Shown piece after piece: positions 10,952 through 23,598 of a stretch of 64,000 bases of DNA. The notes below the pieces were generated by a model that saw nothing but the letters and a program-made list of their open reading frames with translations, had not been told where the DNA came from and did no database searches. This DNA is from Gonocerus acuteangulatus (Eukaryota > Arthropoda > Insecta > Hemiptera > Coreidae): the NCBI GenBank assembly GCA_946811695.1, contig OX328127.1, positions 49,801,774 through 49,865,773 of the forward strand, in the 5' to 3' direction. How positions within the stretch are numbered: position 1 is the stretch's first letter; each line of letters begins with the position of its first letter. The translations under genes were made by a program, and so were the position numbers.

Positions 10952-11564
10952 CTAAAATACAATGAATTCAATATTTATTTGCTACAACACAAAAAAAACA
11001 TTACAACTCAATTTAAAAGTAAAGAATATTAAAACGGAGATATGTCTGCAATATTAGAAGATGAATATAGCAAATTTAGCTTAAATTCAGAAAACATCTG
11101 TATTTTGTAAAGTAGATATAGAGAAGAGTTTATTTATGAAGATTGACTGTGTATAAATAAAAATGTAATGTACTAAAAATAATTCGAGAACCAAAAAAAA
11201 AAAATAAATAAAAATAAATAAATAAAAATATATGAATATAATAAAAATAAAAGTAAATAATACAATTTTAAATAAAATCAATACATTAAAACTTAGAAAC
11301 TGGGAAGGCTCAGAAACACCACTTCCAGTTATTTTATTCTCTAGGCTTAGAAGAATGGTTACATAAAATAAATTAATATGTTCACAGAAATAAGTAAAAA
11401 AAAATGACACTAATGGGTCAATACTTGAAATAAAAATGAACAGGCAAAGAAAACGAAAATGAAGTCACCAACGTGAGAGCAAAAGTAGTAAATCTGCAAG
11501 TGTTCTACGGCATCCTCATTTTCTCATTTAAAGAGTTAATGTTTTTGAAAATAATGAAAATTAC
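10952..11564. other. Dynein intron, low complexity
   Basis: A/T-rich with (AAAT)n-like runs near 11195-11250. No gene seen. Confidence 0.5.
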
Positions 11565-11697
11565 CTTCAAAGGATTTACTCCTGGTGACAATATAAAAAA
11601 TATTGGTGTACTGGCACTCGATTCTTCGAATGATTTAGCAAAATCTATGCTTCTCGATTCTACATACTTAGATCCTAATTTTTCTTCAATAAATGCC
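11565..11697 (-). CDS. Dynein heavy chain exon 18 (AAA6)
   Basis: Reads [20 protein letters not shown] then [32 protein letters not shown] is the AAA6 P-loop-like region. Acceptor TAG, donor GTAATT. Confidence 0.94.
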
Positions 11698-11775
11698 CTA
11701 AATAGACACAAATTGAAGTGAGAACGCTGAATTTTCTTTAAAATAAAATAGTTAAGAAATTGTATTTTTACATAC

Positions 11776-11943
11776 TTAAGAGCATGTGTCATTCTGTCTG
11801 GGCGCAGAGCCCTCATCATACAGAGCCTCTGAATTGGTGTTTTATTCTTCCATTCTTGGGGAAGTTTTTCCTTTTCAGGACATTCTGATTCAACAAGCTT
11901 CTTCCATCTTTTTGATGAACTTTCAATATCTCGGTCTAAATTC
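11776..11943 (-). CDS. Dynein heavy chain exon 17 (AAA6 region)
   Basis: Encodes [20 protein letters not shown] then [20 protein letters not shown] and RPDRMTHAL. Acceptor TAG, donor GTATGT inside the terminal Lys codon. Confidence 0.94.
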
Positions 11944-12410
11944 CTATAAAAGAATAGTAAATGTGGTGTCCGCTATATCAAATACCTTTAAAACTTAAGA
12001 GAGAAAGAGAAAGAAACATAAGTACAAGTAGCCATCTATTCCACCACTTAAATAATTACACTGATTTTACGTGAAGGTATTATTGCCTTATATCATACTT
12101 CCATCTATTATCAAAATGTCAATACTTCTGAAATTATTATAATATTTTCAGATGTATTTTAGAAAGTTAATAAAAATAATTATTTTTATTAACTTTCTCT
12201 GTACTTTTTTTATAAAATAATAAAAGCTGTACGAGTTCTTGGTTTTTAATATAATTTTAGTATATTAGAAATAGTGTTGGTATTTGTTTTCATTACATTT
12301 ACTTTTTAAATTGAAAGAACTAACAAAAAAATAAATAAAGCTTATGAGTGCAGGCATCTTATTACTAGATAAGTGCATTCCTTAACTTAGTGACAGGACA
12401 GCTTTCCAGG

Positions 12411-13911
12411 CAGAGATGGGCAGATTCGTATTCAAATCCGAATTTGATTCACAGCACCTTAAGAGTGTCAATCTGAATACGAATACATTCATATTCAAAA
12501 GTGTGAATTCGAATAGAGTCATATTTGCAAGTGTGAATCTGAATACAAAATTTGAATTCACACCTATGAATCCAAATAATTTTCAGATACACATCTATGA
12601 ATACGAACTCATTTGAATTCACACTTGGATTTACTGAAAAATTCAATTCAAAAGGCCAATATAAATGTCTGTCTGTACCTCACTACATTAAAGGTAGGAT
12701 GCGTTCTCGAGTCATTATCTTCTGCAATAACGTTCATGTTTGTACAGGTGATTCATCTGAGGTGAATGCATGAACAGTTGTACACTTGCGGCGTCCAAGG
12801 CTCATCAAATTGTATGTTAGCTTAGTATAAACAGAACAGTTTAGTCAAGATGAGGTGCTCAGGAAGTGAACCATTTTTAAGTGATTTCGACAACAATTCT
12901 ATGGATTTGGAATGCGGCCCTTTGGGGAAATTGCGATTTTCACTTAGATTGGCACAAACTAGTGAATGACAATGCAGATGCTATTTCCCTTGAGATAGCC
13001 TCTCAAAAATCGATTAGAACACTGTGTTTAAAATGTGATGCGAATGATTCCTCCAAAACAAAAGAAACTGGATTGACAAAAATAACAAAAGGAATTCAAT
13101 AGTATTGCAACAGCTTACCTGAACAGTGTGAACCACCACTTTGCCATGTTCTTCGAATTGAACATGGTTGGAAGGGAAAAATGCAGCTATTGCAGCTCTT
13201 TCTTATCCTAAATTAAAAAAAGCATGGTGGCCTTGTGTCAATTATCGAGTTGAAGAGTTGTTAACTCATTTCAAGTATCTTATATATGAATACTTGGTGA
13301 ATGCCCCAGACAAAAACGAGGATATTTTCATATGCGATGATAGCGAACACACCAAAATCAAATCGGCTAAAATGGTCGAAAAGTTCGAACAACGTATGGT
13401 TTTGCGAGCAAATGCAAATCATCCTAATAATAAAAACGCTCAATTCGTTTTCCTTGTTTAGTAACAAGTTTCAGTTGATAAACTTGTTCATAATACAAAT
13501 TTTTTCAAAAAATTAGCAGATATTTTTAGCGTTTGTGGCCATAAAATCACGATTTTTAACTATTTATGGACTCCTCAAAACTGGGACCAGTCGCATTTGA
13601 CTTGGGGCTCCAAAAAGTAGGAAATTCATTTTCGGGTCAATTACTTAGTTTGAAGCTAATAAATATAAATTCGAAAATTCACTAGCACCCAAAATTCGAC
13701 CTGTAGCAAAGCGAGGTAGAGACAATTGAATTTTTTTCAGTGAATCCAAGTGTGAATTCAAATGGATTCGTATTCATAGATGTGAATCGAAATTTCATAT
13801 TTGGATTCACACTTGCAAATATGAATCTATTCGAATTCACACTTTTGAATATGAATTTATTCGGATTGACACGCTAAGTTGCTGTGAATCAAATATGAAT
13901 ACGAATCTGGG
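12411..13911. mobile_element. hAT-type DNA transposon, about 1.5 kb
   Basis: The left end CAGAGATGGGCAGATTCG and the right end, reverse-complemented, share AGATTCGTATTCA and about 200 bp of imperfect inverted repeat. Direct 8-bp duplications TTTCCAGG flank it at 12403-12410 and 13912-13919, the hAT hallmark. The right terminus lacks about 8-10 bp of the terminal repeat. Both ends are packed with GTGTGAAT/ATTCACAC units, probable subterminal transposase-binding repeats. Confidence 0.88.
12881..13461 (+). pseudogene. Broken ORFs inside the hAT element
   Basis: Two short frames (12881-13102 and 13168-13461). The second contains IAALSYPKLKKAWWPCV, reminiscent of the conserved HPxFKLxW segment near the C terminus of hAT transposases. 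No BED finger or catalytic region can be followed, so this is a decayed remnant at best. Confidence 0.5.
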
Positions 13912-14242
13912 TTTCCAGGGTATCCAATAATTGTGAAATTCATTTATATATAAAAAAAACTTGCTTCATTAAACAGATTTTTATTTATTTATTAATGTTT
14001 ACGTAACTGCCAAAAAAACATTTTGGAGTTAATGATAAAACATTCACAAACAAACAAATTAAACAAACTAAGAACAATAAATAGTAGAAAGTGATGACAA
14101 TAAATACAAAGTATATATAAATATGAATTAAAGTAGAGATCCGAAGTTCTTAATTGGAAATTTAACATTATAATTGCAGTCTCCTTATCAACTAAAAGGA
14201 CAATACTGAAAGATGAAGATGAAAAAAACAAAATATTTCTAC

Positions 14243-14391
14243 CTGAATTCATCTTTTGTTGAAAGTGTTCTTATTCCTCCCCAGCTCGCATTTGATAAAA
14301 AGTCAACTGGACTAGTAACATGCGGTGTTATTGGAAACCTCAAAAAGAAATCAAGTTCTGCTGCAGATATCTCTCCATTTTTCAGAAGAAT
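14243..14391 (-). CDS. Dynein heavy chain exon 16 (AAA6 region)
   Basis: Reads ILLKNGEISAAELDFFLRFP then SPVDFLSNASWGGIRTLSTKDEFR. Acceptor TAG, donor GTAGAA, phase 2 out. The preceding intron (14392-19727) holds the piggyBac-type element. Confidence 0.93.
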
Positions 14392-14423
14392 CTAGAAATA
14401 GTTGAACATCAATCAAAAAATCT

Positions 14424-14640
14424 GTCCCATAACAGGCCAAGAGGGGTAGATATGGGTATCTGATTCTCGACCAAATGGCACACTATGGAGATAGTGTGTG
14501 ATGGTCGGTACTATGCTCAGGCCACCTGATTTTCCCCTTTGCAGATACCCATTAAATTAATTAAAGGCTGGGTGAGCCAAGGTACAGTCTGGGAATCAAA
14601 CCCACGAACGTTCACATTAGAAGATTATTAATTAATAATT
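14424..14640 (-). repeat. SINE family A copy
   Basis: Shares ACAGGCCAAGAGG, TATCTGATTCT, GGAGATAGTGT and the AATTAAAGGCTGGGTGA block with copies at 16853-17190, 35562-35790, 47682-48043 and 48145-48400. Truncated before the tRNA-like head. Confidence 0.8.
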
Positions 14641-16368
14641 ATAGAATCATATAAGGTGGACATTTTGACTTTTATGAAGAAATTATCTGATTAAGAATAC
14701 AAGAGCTGCATACAGCTAATTAGGAATCCACGACCCGATGGGGATTTAAGAACTCATCAATTTTTTTATAAACAGAAATAGAAATAAAGGCTGATAATGT
14801 ATAAGCCTGTTGTTTTCTTATTGTATTTTTTCTATTATAATTTAAAACAATTATTTCAAAATTGCAAGTTTGGCCCTCTCTAGAGTCAATCAAAGTCAGG
14901 AGGCAATTTTATTCAATTTGACCCCAAAAGAAGTTATATTTTAAAATATGAAATAACAGTAAAAACCTCTACTGTTATTTCATGACTTTATTCTTCATAC
15001 TTATTATTCTTCATAATAACAAGATTTTATTCTTCATACTTATCTAAAACATATCCAGCCTAGTTTACAAAAAAAGTGAACTATAGAAATAAAATGAAGA
15101 ATAAATTCACCTATTAACGCGTTCACTGCCCACGCCCCGGGAGCCAGGGCGAGCTATACCTTCGCCAGGTGCCCTCGCCCCGGCTCCCGGGGTCTCCTAC
15201 TACCTCCCGTTTTATTGCTCTAGCACAGACTGGGCACCTCGCAGAGGGAATTAGATTGCTTCTGGGCACTGCTAAGTAAATCAGTCTTGAGGGAATATCA
15301 TTGGTTCCTGAAGAAATTACTTTTTTTCGACAATTTCTTCAAAATTTACGTGAGTATCCAATTACAATAAATTTAATGTGTAAAACCTTTTTATAATTAT
15401 TCAGTGCGGTTAATTATTGTGGCACGTTGTTCTTTAGTTCCTAGAATGTCTGGACGTAGTGGAAAAAAACAACAGCGGTCATGAATTTTATTTAAGGTTG
15501 TCATTTTTTTTAAATATATACATAACAAAAATTTCAAAAATATACATAACAAACAGTTATAACAGATGCCATTGCTTTAATTCTGATTTAATTAAATGAA
15601 TAATTATTCGTTTTAATGCCGTGTTTTGCATCTTTATAATATACTAGCTGTTACCCGGTGTGCCATGCTACACCTACTTTATATTAAATAGGTGTTACCG
15701 GGTGTGGCATGCTACACATGTTTCATATTAAATACCTGTTACCGAGCATGTCATGGTACTCCTATTTTATATTATATATTAAAATTAATGATTATATGAC
15801 AATTGTTCAAATTATGAGAAAGTAAGTTTATAAGTTGAGAGCTCAGTTAAAAAAAAAAATATTTTTCAAATTTTCACTGAATGTGGGGTGGAAAATAAAT
15901 TAACCCTTATTTTAAAAAGTATACTGGAATCATGTAATTGTAGTACCACCTTAAAGAAAATCCTAACCAAACTACCTGTGTATAATTTTTTAAAGAAAAT
16001 AATGTGAAGTCCATATATAAATATATATTAAAAAATAGCAACAAAATGAATAATCTGTAACTAAGGTTTTTCTTTCTATGATATATATACAAATATAGTA
16101 GCTAGGTTAGTATCTTATTTCTTTGTAAAATTAATTAATGTTACTATTAGCTACTATATTTGTCATTGGTATGTAGTTTCATATTTCTTTGTAAAATCAA
16201 TTAATGCTACTAATTACTATTAAAATCAATTATTGTACCTATTTACTCATTCTAAGAATTTAAGACGATATGTTCTTTTATAAGTTAATTGTATTTTTAG
16301 TTCTGTTACCTATCACAATTATAAACTTTTTTTGGTTTCTGTATTAATTTCTTTTTTTGTCATTTTAG

Positions 16369-16398
16369 CTGACGAAGGCTACCAATCAGTAGCCGAAA
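16369..16398 (+). ncRNA. Hammerhead-like core motif, second copy
   Basis: CTGACGA, a hairpin GGCTAC...GTAGCC, then GAAAC. It has the same layout as 4308-4338 and is followed by a shared tail (AAATA-AGATTT, then GAATCCCAAC). Typical context would be a Penelope-like or retrozyme-type element. The cleavage site is not identified. Confidence 0.35.
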
Positions 16399-16852
16399 CG
16401 TCCGAAATATAGATTTTTTAAAACAAAATCATATTGAGGTTTATTTAGCCGAATCCCAACCATTCCATCTTTACTTATAATATTAATATGTTATGTTCTA
16501 TACCTTTTCATGTAATAATCTGTAACTAAGGTTTTTCTTTCTATGATTGAAAAAGTAATTGATGCAGGATTTATGTTAATTGAGCCAAAAGGAAAGTATT
16601 AAAAACTTTTTGTTCCAAATAAACTTTCACATTTTGTTGTTGACATTTTCTGTTATATTAAAGCTTCTCTTTCAAATCTTAAGGTTTATGAGCTCTTCTT
16701 TAAGGATAGCCCTATTGTCATAGGAAATAGGGGTATCTAAGAAAAACAAATTTAGATATTTTTGTAGCAGCTATAGACAACAATGAATTAAAGCTATTTG
16801 GGAATTTCAATAAGGACTTATACTAAATAAATTAATGGGGGATTAATTTGAT

Positions 16853-17190
16853 TCGGCGAGGGGTCGAGGTTAGCTCAGTGGTAGAGCACTGGACTAATAA
16901 ACTGGAGCACCTGAGATCGAATCTCGAGCAAACAATAAAGATTTTTTCTTCTAATGTCTTCGTTCTTGGGTTGAATTTGGTCTCACTGGCAGTCCCTAGG
17001 TCAACCCAGCCTTTAATAAATTTACCAATGGATACCCTGGGTGCTAATGGCTTGAGGTGTCGAAGCAGCCTAGGGGAAAATCAGGCGGCTGGAGCATAGT
17101 ACTGACCACACTATCTCCCTAGTGTGCTGTACAGTCATGAATCAGATTCCTCTATAGTGTCTGCCACTTAGGGTCCTCGTGGCCTTTTTT
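16853..17190 (+). repeat. tRNA-derived SINE family A, full copy
   Basis: The head has box A-like TTAGCTCAGTGGTAGAGCA and box B-like GAGATCGAATCTC. The body follows, ending CCTCGTGGCC and a run of 18 T. The 3' end is poly(T) rather than poly(A), as in the other copies. Derived from a tRNA but not a functional tRNA: the anticodon arm is not canonical. Confidence 0.85.
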
Positions 17191-17878
17191 TTTTTTTTTT
17201 TGATTTTGCAACAATATTGTGCTCAAATTGCAAGCGTATTTAAATAATGGAGTAGTCAGAGGATATAAATATCTCAGACAAAAGAAAGCAGATATAAAAA
17301 TATAATAAAACTGCTGGGTGTAAATATGTCAATAATAAAGAGGCTTGGCATATTTAGATTAATAGAAAATTGCATGGAAAATTCAATTCACCTGGGGGGG
17401 GGGGATAAATGAAAGAATTCATTTTAATAAGAAGGAAATGGTTTAAAGACAATTCCATGACAGCAAATTAAAATGATATAAATTTAAATATTAAAAGTGA
17501 AATTAAGTTAGGCTTGCAATGGACAAAACATTATGAAACAATAAAAATGATATAAAACTCCATGGTTGCTGCCTTCTCCTTAATGGAACATATTTTTTTA
17601 AAGGTTCTAAGATTGAGGGCTTGGAGGAATAATTTATGATAATAAAGTAAATATTTTTGGTACAAATCTAGAAGAGAATGTAATTGATTCCTTCTGGAAG
17701 TTATTCATAATGGGTATTACTACCATATTTTTTAAAATTAAATGTGCCTTTTGACCCTTTTTATAATTAAAATTGTTGAGATAAGAAATTATTTAAAAGT
17801 GTGGGAGATTCATAAAAGCATGTCAAGTTCATATTCATTTATTACACACACAAACAGCAAGATGTACATCACTTCACA

Positions 17879-18109
17879 TTATAAATTGTATAACCGACAA
17901 AAATGTTCCTCCCTAAGGCAGGAAGTATGAACAATATATAAAATATAAAATATCAAATTTAACATATTTCTGAATTTCTCAAATGTTTTTTTACACAATG
18001 AGTTTGTAAGCATGTCTCCAATATATTCATTTGACTCAAATGTTAGACAACTCCATTTTTTCAATTGAAAAAAAATGGAGTTGTCCAACTTTGATACCAA
18101 TCTCCTCAA
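17879..18109 (-). pseudogene. Copia RNase H C-terminal fragment
   Basis: Reads NEYIGDMLTNSLCKKTFEKF and on to RNMLNL, matching the end of the copia pol at 1508-1570 (NNIGDIFTKALCENKFNQFR). An isolated fragment inside the piggyBac-type element. Confidence 0.75.
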
Positions 18110-18539
18110 ATATACACTTCAGAATTGATTTTACCATTTAAGAATGCAGTCGCTATGTCCAACTGTTCAACATTTTGCATTTACAACTTTCTTATTTTCA
18201 ACTAAATCCCAAGTATTATTTTGTTTAAAACTATATATTTGTATTTATCCAAGGCTTTCATCTAAAAATTAATCAAGTCCGGTTCCTTATATTCATTAGA
18301 ATTTTTCATCAGTTCCCACTAACCTAACTATTAACTAATCATCATCATCAACATGCATAGTGACTATGATTTTATTATTCAAAAGTACTCCCGAGCTTCA
18401 CTATAACGGATTAAAATGCAATTATTCACCTTCTTACCCCAGTATCAACTTTTTCTGAAATCTAGGAAAAGTTCAGAAAAAGGTATTTTACTTTTTTTTT
18501 ATTGCATGTTCAGGAGTCATTTTGTATTTTTAGAGTAAT

Positions 18540-18900
18540 AAAACCCACTTTATTTTCACAGTAGAGGAAATCTATGACATAATTTGCAATGCCTCTGATG
18601 ACGAATTAGAAATCAATTCGTAAATTAGAAATTGAAAAAATTGATTGCTCATTTTTCAAGTTATGCTGCCTCTATGACTTCAGGCTGGCGACAATAGAAA
18701 CACTAGTCGGCGGACTGCCTCAAATTTGCCGGAACCTTGTCTGAAAGGTTACAAAGGGTAAATATTTAGGAGGAGATGCAAAAATTGATCGGAAAAATAG
18801 AAAATTAGAGAAAACACGCTGTATTGCTGTGCTCCTTGCCCAAATCAACCAGGACTTAGTTTAGGTTTCTGCGTTAGGGAATTTCGTAACTATAAGTAAG
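18540..18900 (+). pseudogene. piggyBac transposase remnants
   Basis: Near 18560 the plus strand reads VEEIYDIICNASDDELEINS, an acidic N-terminal-type segment. Near 18817-18898 a frame reads YCCAPCPNQPGLSLGFCVRE followed by FRNYK and a stop, resembling the Cys-rich C-terminal domain of piggyBac transposases. The catalytic middle is missing. Confidence 0.6.
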
Positions 18901-19727
18901 AATTGTTAGTACAAGTATAGGAATCAATAAGTAGAATAGTATGTTAGTTAGTAAGATATTAGGAGCAGAAAGTAGATAATAAATAATAGTTAGAAGTGTC
19001 ACGAATAAATTAGGAAAATTGAAAATAAATAAAATAAAGTAATAATGCAAAATAAATGACACCTACATCGTGTGTGTATTTATACAATAAAAACATATTA
19101 AATTGACTTGGGCATAAGTATAATATCACTTTATTGGCATTTCTACAATAGATTGCCCTACAAAGACAATTATTCGAAACATTTCAGGTAACGTGTGAGA
19201 CTAGAGTTGGTGCCCGTGCCCCGGCTACCGGGGTGAGACTTCGCACGGTGCCCTCGCCCCGGCTCCCGGGGCGTGCTTCAAACCGGATGTTAGCGTCATC
19301 AGAAATGCATTTCAACTCATTATTCTTTATACTATTAGCTATTTATTAATGAAAATAAGAAAAAAAAATGTAGTTAGCTCCTGAGGAAGTTTTAAAATTT
19401 TGAGGGGCAGTGAATGTGTTAAGCTCATCAGACTGAAATAGGAACAGCATAATTTTTCTGATTTTGTTTAAGAAAATTAGATAGAAATTTTCGGAGTAAA
19501 GAAATTGTCTTCTAAATTTGAAGATAGTTTATTAAAATCTGACTATTTAAGGCTGATAGAACATTAACAAAGAAGAATTTTATCTGACGAAATGATGTTA
19601 TAATAGTAAAACACTTATCTATGTTATATAATGCTTCACAATAGGCTTTTAGTAATTTTCATGAATGTTTAAAATGAATAATTAAAAGACTCTTTTAAGG
19701 ATAATATGTAAGTGAATAAGAAATTAC

Positions 19728-19898
19728 CTGAAATGTCATTTGAGTGATGAAAATTAATTTATCACATTCAAAAAGACCTCTTGAAGTATACATGAAGACA
19801 GAATATGTTATACAATCGATCAGATTTTCCACACGAATTGGGACGTTGTCATTTGGAACAGCCTTCTCAATTGCATTTTGAAAAACTACACTAAATGC
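19728..19898 (-). CDS. Dynein heavy chain exon 15 (AAA6 region)
   Basis: Fifty-seven codons: AFSVVFQNAIEKAVPNDNVP, then LIDCITYSVYMYTSRGLFECDKLIF and MTFQ. Acceptor TAG, donor GTAATT, phase 0. Confidence 0.94.
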
Positions 19899-20399
19899 CT
19901 ACAAACAAGAAGTGCACTTGATTACATTTTCAATTGCTTGGATAGTACCATGAATTTTCGTATTAGCAGCTCAATAGATTTAAGAAGAAAATAAAATGAA
20001 AATATGTGTAAGAACAAAGCAAAAGGAAGAAACTTATCTTAGAAAACATTAAATATATAATTTTATAGTTCCTTGTGAAACAGTAATCATCACAATTATC
20101 ATTCACTAATTGGACTTCAGTTGTATACCCTGCATCTTTTTTTCTCTCATGGTTCATCGACTGCTAAGCTCATTAGCAAAAGGACATTTCTCTTAGCTAA
20201 GCTTTTGTATCCATTGCTCACATGGGGCCTAAGGCGAGACAAATGAGTGCGCTACTTGGACAAGAAGGTCTCCAGCTCCAAGTTGAAATAAATTCTTCTT
20301 CTGAATTTTATTATTTGTTTCATATTTAGCCCATAATATAATCTAATATATTAGTGAAACGTATATTTTTCAAGGTAAGCGTACAAAAAGATGACTAAC
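19899..20399. other. Dynein intron, nothing recognised
   Basis: AT-rich intron between exons 15 and 14. Confidence 0.5.
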
Positions 20400-20617
20400 C
20401 TTCAAAGAAAACTGGTAAATTGGGTTAATTGTGTTCAAATCGTTAAGAATAAAATATAGCAAAGAAGCTCTGGCTGCAGCTGGGCGGTAATGCTCCCTAG
20501 CTTGGTCAATTTGCATTGATGTAATTTTGGCTTCAGCTACTTTCTTTTCAATTTCAGCTGCAGTTTTCTTTGTAATTTCCAGATTTTCTACAAGTGCTGT
20601 ATCTCCGAGTAAATTTC
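20400..20617 (-). CDS. Dynein heavy chain exon 14 (toward AAA6)
   Basis: Encodes [20 protein letters not shown] then [20 protein letters not shown] and NPIYQFSLK. These are among the best conserved dynein motifs. Acceptor CAG, donor GTTAGT, phase 0 out. Confidence 0.95.
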
Positions 20618-21817
20618 CTGAAAACAGAAACAACATTTTAAAAAGACTGACAAGTGAAAATTACATTTGTTTGTTAAAATATAAAACGTTATGTTGGAGG
20701 GGGTTTAAATATTTAGATTAAATAGCTACTTGATAAGGAGAGGGGCTGGTAATTCAGCGATCTAAGTTTTTTTTTGTTTTTTTTTGTTTTTTTTGCCATA
20801 ATAGAGATTATCTACGATCTACAAGGAACTTGATTCCAAAAATAAGTTTCAGTGTGAAAACTTGCACAAGATGACATTCTCAAACAAACCTGAGGATCTA
20901 ACAGCCTGAGGACTCGATGATTAAGTAAATTATAGTAATTTTGCAGCCACATGTTATAAGACGTGCAGCTCGGAGGTCTGAGGTACTCAGTAAGGTAGAG
21001 GGTGGTGGTAGGAAGCGCGAAACAGCAAGGAATTTTATTTCAAATCTGAACAGTCCTGCAATAGAATTTAGCCTGGGAAACTAAGGACTATTTTTATAAA
21101 ATATTGCATGAAGGAGGGACTGTTAGCCTTCAGAGTTGTGTGTAGGTATGATCACAATCTGGTGAGCCTAGTCGTCTAGGTCACGAAAATTCAAGTGGTC
21201 CAAATTTATCATTAACCAGCAGAACCTGCCTACAAGAAAACTTTTTTTTTTAATAAAAATCATTAAGATTACTCTTGGTGGTTTGACCTGACAAATGGAA
21301 TGAAATTATTTTCAAAACCATATCTATAAATATTTTTGAGAAAAGTGCAAGACCCTTTTTCTGGAATTTTTGTTTTAAATACTTTTAAGATGGCTGATTG
21401 GATTTTTCTGGAATTTTTGTTTTAAATAAATTTAAGATGGCCGATTGAGTTAAAATACTAAAAAGACGTTTGGCATTCATCCAAAAGAAATTCATCAAAA
21501 TTTTAGTGATGTTTGGCATTGAGGAGGTATTGCAAAAAAATAGTTGATAAGCATACAGAAGCAGTTTAAGAATTTTCATATATCGCCTGAAAAATATTGA
21601 AAACTGTTGGGAAATCATCATAAGATGAAATTAACCATTAAAACAGTAAACAAATATCCTTGCGAAACTTCTTCTTAAGCACTTTTTGATAAAGTGATCT
21701 CAGTCATCAGTCAGAGAATTCGGTGCCGAAAAGTTGGGTTGCGATTTTTCTATCTAGATAACTTCTCTTCCGATATGATAAAAGCACATGTTAAATAAGA
21801 TTACAATTATAATCTAC
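20618..21817. other. Dynein intron with short tandem duplication
   Basis: Contains T-rich runs (20770-20800) and a 47-bp tandem duplication near 21361-21455 (CTGGAATTTTTGTTTTAAAT units). No gene seen. Confidence 0.5.
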
Positions 21818-21905
21818 CTCCAGCAGAAGATAGACGAGACAACAAATCATCTTCCAAGTCCTTCAGCATAATTTTAAAATCATTTTGTTGTTTGGTTAAT
21901 TCAGC
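21818..21905 (-). CDS. Dynein heavy chain exon 13 (helix before AAA6)
   Basis: Short exon reading AELTKQQNDFKIMLKDLEDD then LLSRLSSAG. Acceptor CAG, donor GTAGAT, phase 1 out. Confidence 0.92.
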
Positions 21906-22099
21906 CTGAAAATATGTAAAGAAACCAATTATTGATTATAAAATTCCTATAACTTTCTTCATTGCATATTAATTTCCTTGGTTGGCATCTTTATAAATAA
22001 TACCTATGTTTGTATTGATTGATCCCGGTAGGAATCAACTACTCGGGCGAAATAATGAAGGTTATTGAGGATTCTATCAAGAAAGACTTTTGGAAGTGG

Positions 22100-22312
22100 C
22101 ATGGGCGTATATAAGGGGGGGGGGCTGAGGGGGCTCCAGCTAAATAAGATCTTTTAGTTCATAAAACATATTCTATTTTGGGTGTAATAGCGTTTAAGTT
22201 GGCTAAAACTCTTCCAAGATCTAACTTGTTAGTATTCCATACACCGGAAATGGTCTCAGCCCCCCGAAATTTTCCCAGCCCCCTCCAAAATTATTTTCTA
22301 TATACGCCCATG
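22100..22312. mobile_element. MITE with 8-bp target duplication (copy 1)
   Basis: TIRs CATGGGCGTATATA and TATATACGCCCATG; flanking duplications GGAAGTGG at 22092-22099 and 22313-22320. 213 bp, no coding capacity. The 8-bp TSD suggests mobilisation by a hAT-like transposase. Confidence 0.9.
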
Positions 22313-22402
22313 GGAAGTGGGGGTTTGCTCCATAACGAAATTAAATAAAAATAATTATAATTACTTCAGGTGCTCATCTACTATACATTTGTCAAATACC
22401 AC

Positions 22403-23406
22403 TCACTCACTGACCTATCATCGCCCAGCCCAAACCACTTGACAGAAAATTTTGAAATCTTGCATGGGCACTCCCTACATAACGTAGGCACTCACTAAGA
22501 AAGGATTTTTTGATATTCGAATTTTTAAGTATTTTTAGAGGGGTTTAAAGTTTGAGTTGGTTAGAGCAGGCAAGCCTAGGCAGCAAGCGTTGCTAGGACG
22601 ATAACAGAACAGCTGTTACCGTATTGTATCTATTCCATAGTATTATTTTAAATTGAGGTTAATTTCAACCATAATAGCAGACCTTGAATTACTAGAAATA
22701 AACTGTGATTTTGTCACTGATAGAGTTTACGCCCTGGTGATGCTCCATCCAAGGTAATAATATCCCGAACCACTTGACACAAAAATTTGAAATTTTGCAC
22801 GGACAATCAGTTTAGAATGTAAACACTCGCTAAGAAAGGGTTTTTCGATATTCAAATGTTTAACTACTTTTAGGGGGGCATGAATTAAGAAGTTCCTCAT
22901 CGACTCAAAAATGGTTCAATTTTGATAACATTTGGTACAAAAATCTTTCTTCTCATTATAAAGGTCAAGTTCATTAACCAGTTGAATCCGTTTACTGGAA
23001 CATGGTTTTTGGAGCGAAATTTGTGCGAAAGATTCCTTAACGTAGGAAAACGAATGAAACCATTTTTTAAGCGAGTTCTGTAGCCATATACCAGAAAAAT
23101 TGATAGAAATACTTTTCAAAACTAATTTTCTGTTTGGGTACTCAGAAACAAAGTATTTGGGAAAAAATTGTATGAATGGTGATACAAAGTTTTCGGATCT
23201 CAGTATATTTTCTAAAATATCTCGAAAACGGTTGGGAACTCGTAGTAAGTGGAAGGCGGCTATTTGAAAGGTTACTAAATTCTCTACAATAAGGTTCTGT
23301 TGTAATGTTCGATGGGGCGATGTCAATCGAAGAGATAAGTGCAAAAACCTCAAATTTGTTATTTTTTTGCTTTTCAACGTGTATTTGTTTACTTAACTTT
23401 TTAAGC

Positions 23407-23443
<37 letters not shown>

Positions 23444-23598
23444 CTCCACCGGTACGGTTACCTCCACATGGTAACTTTAAAGTCAGTGCAATAATAAGCT
23501 GTACAAAATTATGTAATAGCGTTAATTTTGATCATATCTTATTTAACTCAATATAAAAAATACTTATCGGCCGTGGTGAAGCACGGGTATTCAGCTAG
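22403..23598 (+). mobile_element. Non-autonomous Helitron C1
   Basis: Begins TCACTCACTGACC, ends ATTCAGCTAG followed by T, as Helitrons do (TC...CTAG, AT target). It contains an internal repeat of its own 5' block near 22765-22870. The next element starts at the following base. Confidence 0.8.
23405..23440 (+). repeat. Poly(T) tract
   Basis: A run of about 33 T inside Helitron C1. It creates a poly-Phe ORF that is not a gene. Confidence 0.9.

Larger units (their letters stand above)
15114..19422. mobile_element. piggyBac-type element, about 4.3 kb, with TTAA ends
   Basis: Left end TTAACGCGTTCACTGCC and right end (reverse complement) TTAACACATTCACTGCC. Both have GC-rich subterminal blocks containing GCCCCGGCTCCCGGGG. 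TTAA target duplication and ACTGCC ends fit the piggyBac superfamily. Interior: transposase remnants (18540-18900), a copia fragment (17879-18109), a SINE (16853-17190) and a hammerhead-like motif (16369). Non-autonomous as it stands. Confidence 0.82.

Noticed and set aside
11505..11998. Plus-strand ORFs opposite the dynein exons
   Set aside because: Shadows of the conserved minus-strand exons 17 and 18.
16858..16930. tRNA gene
   Set aside because: Box A and box B are present, but the anticodon arm is not canonical and the sequence continues into a dispersed SINE body.
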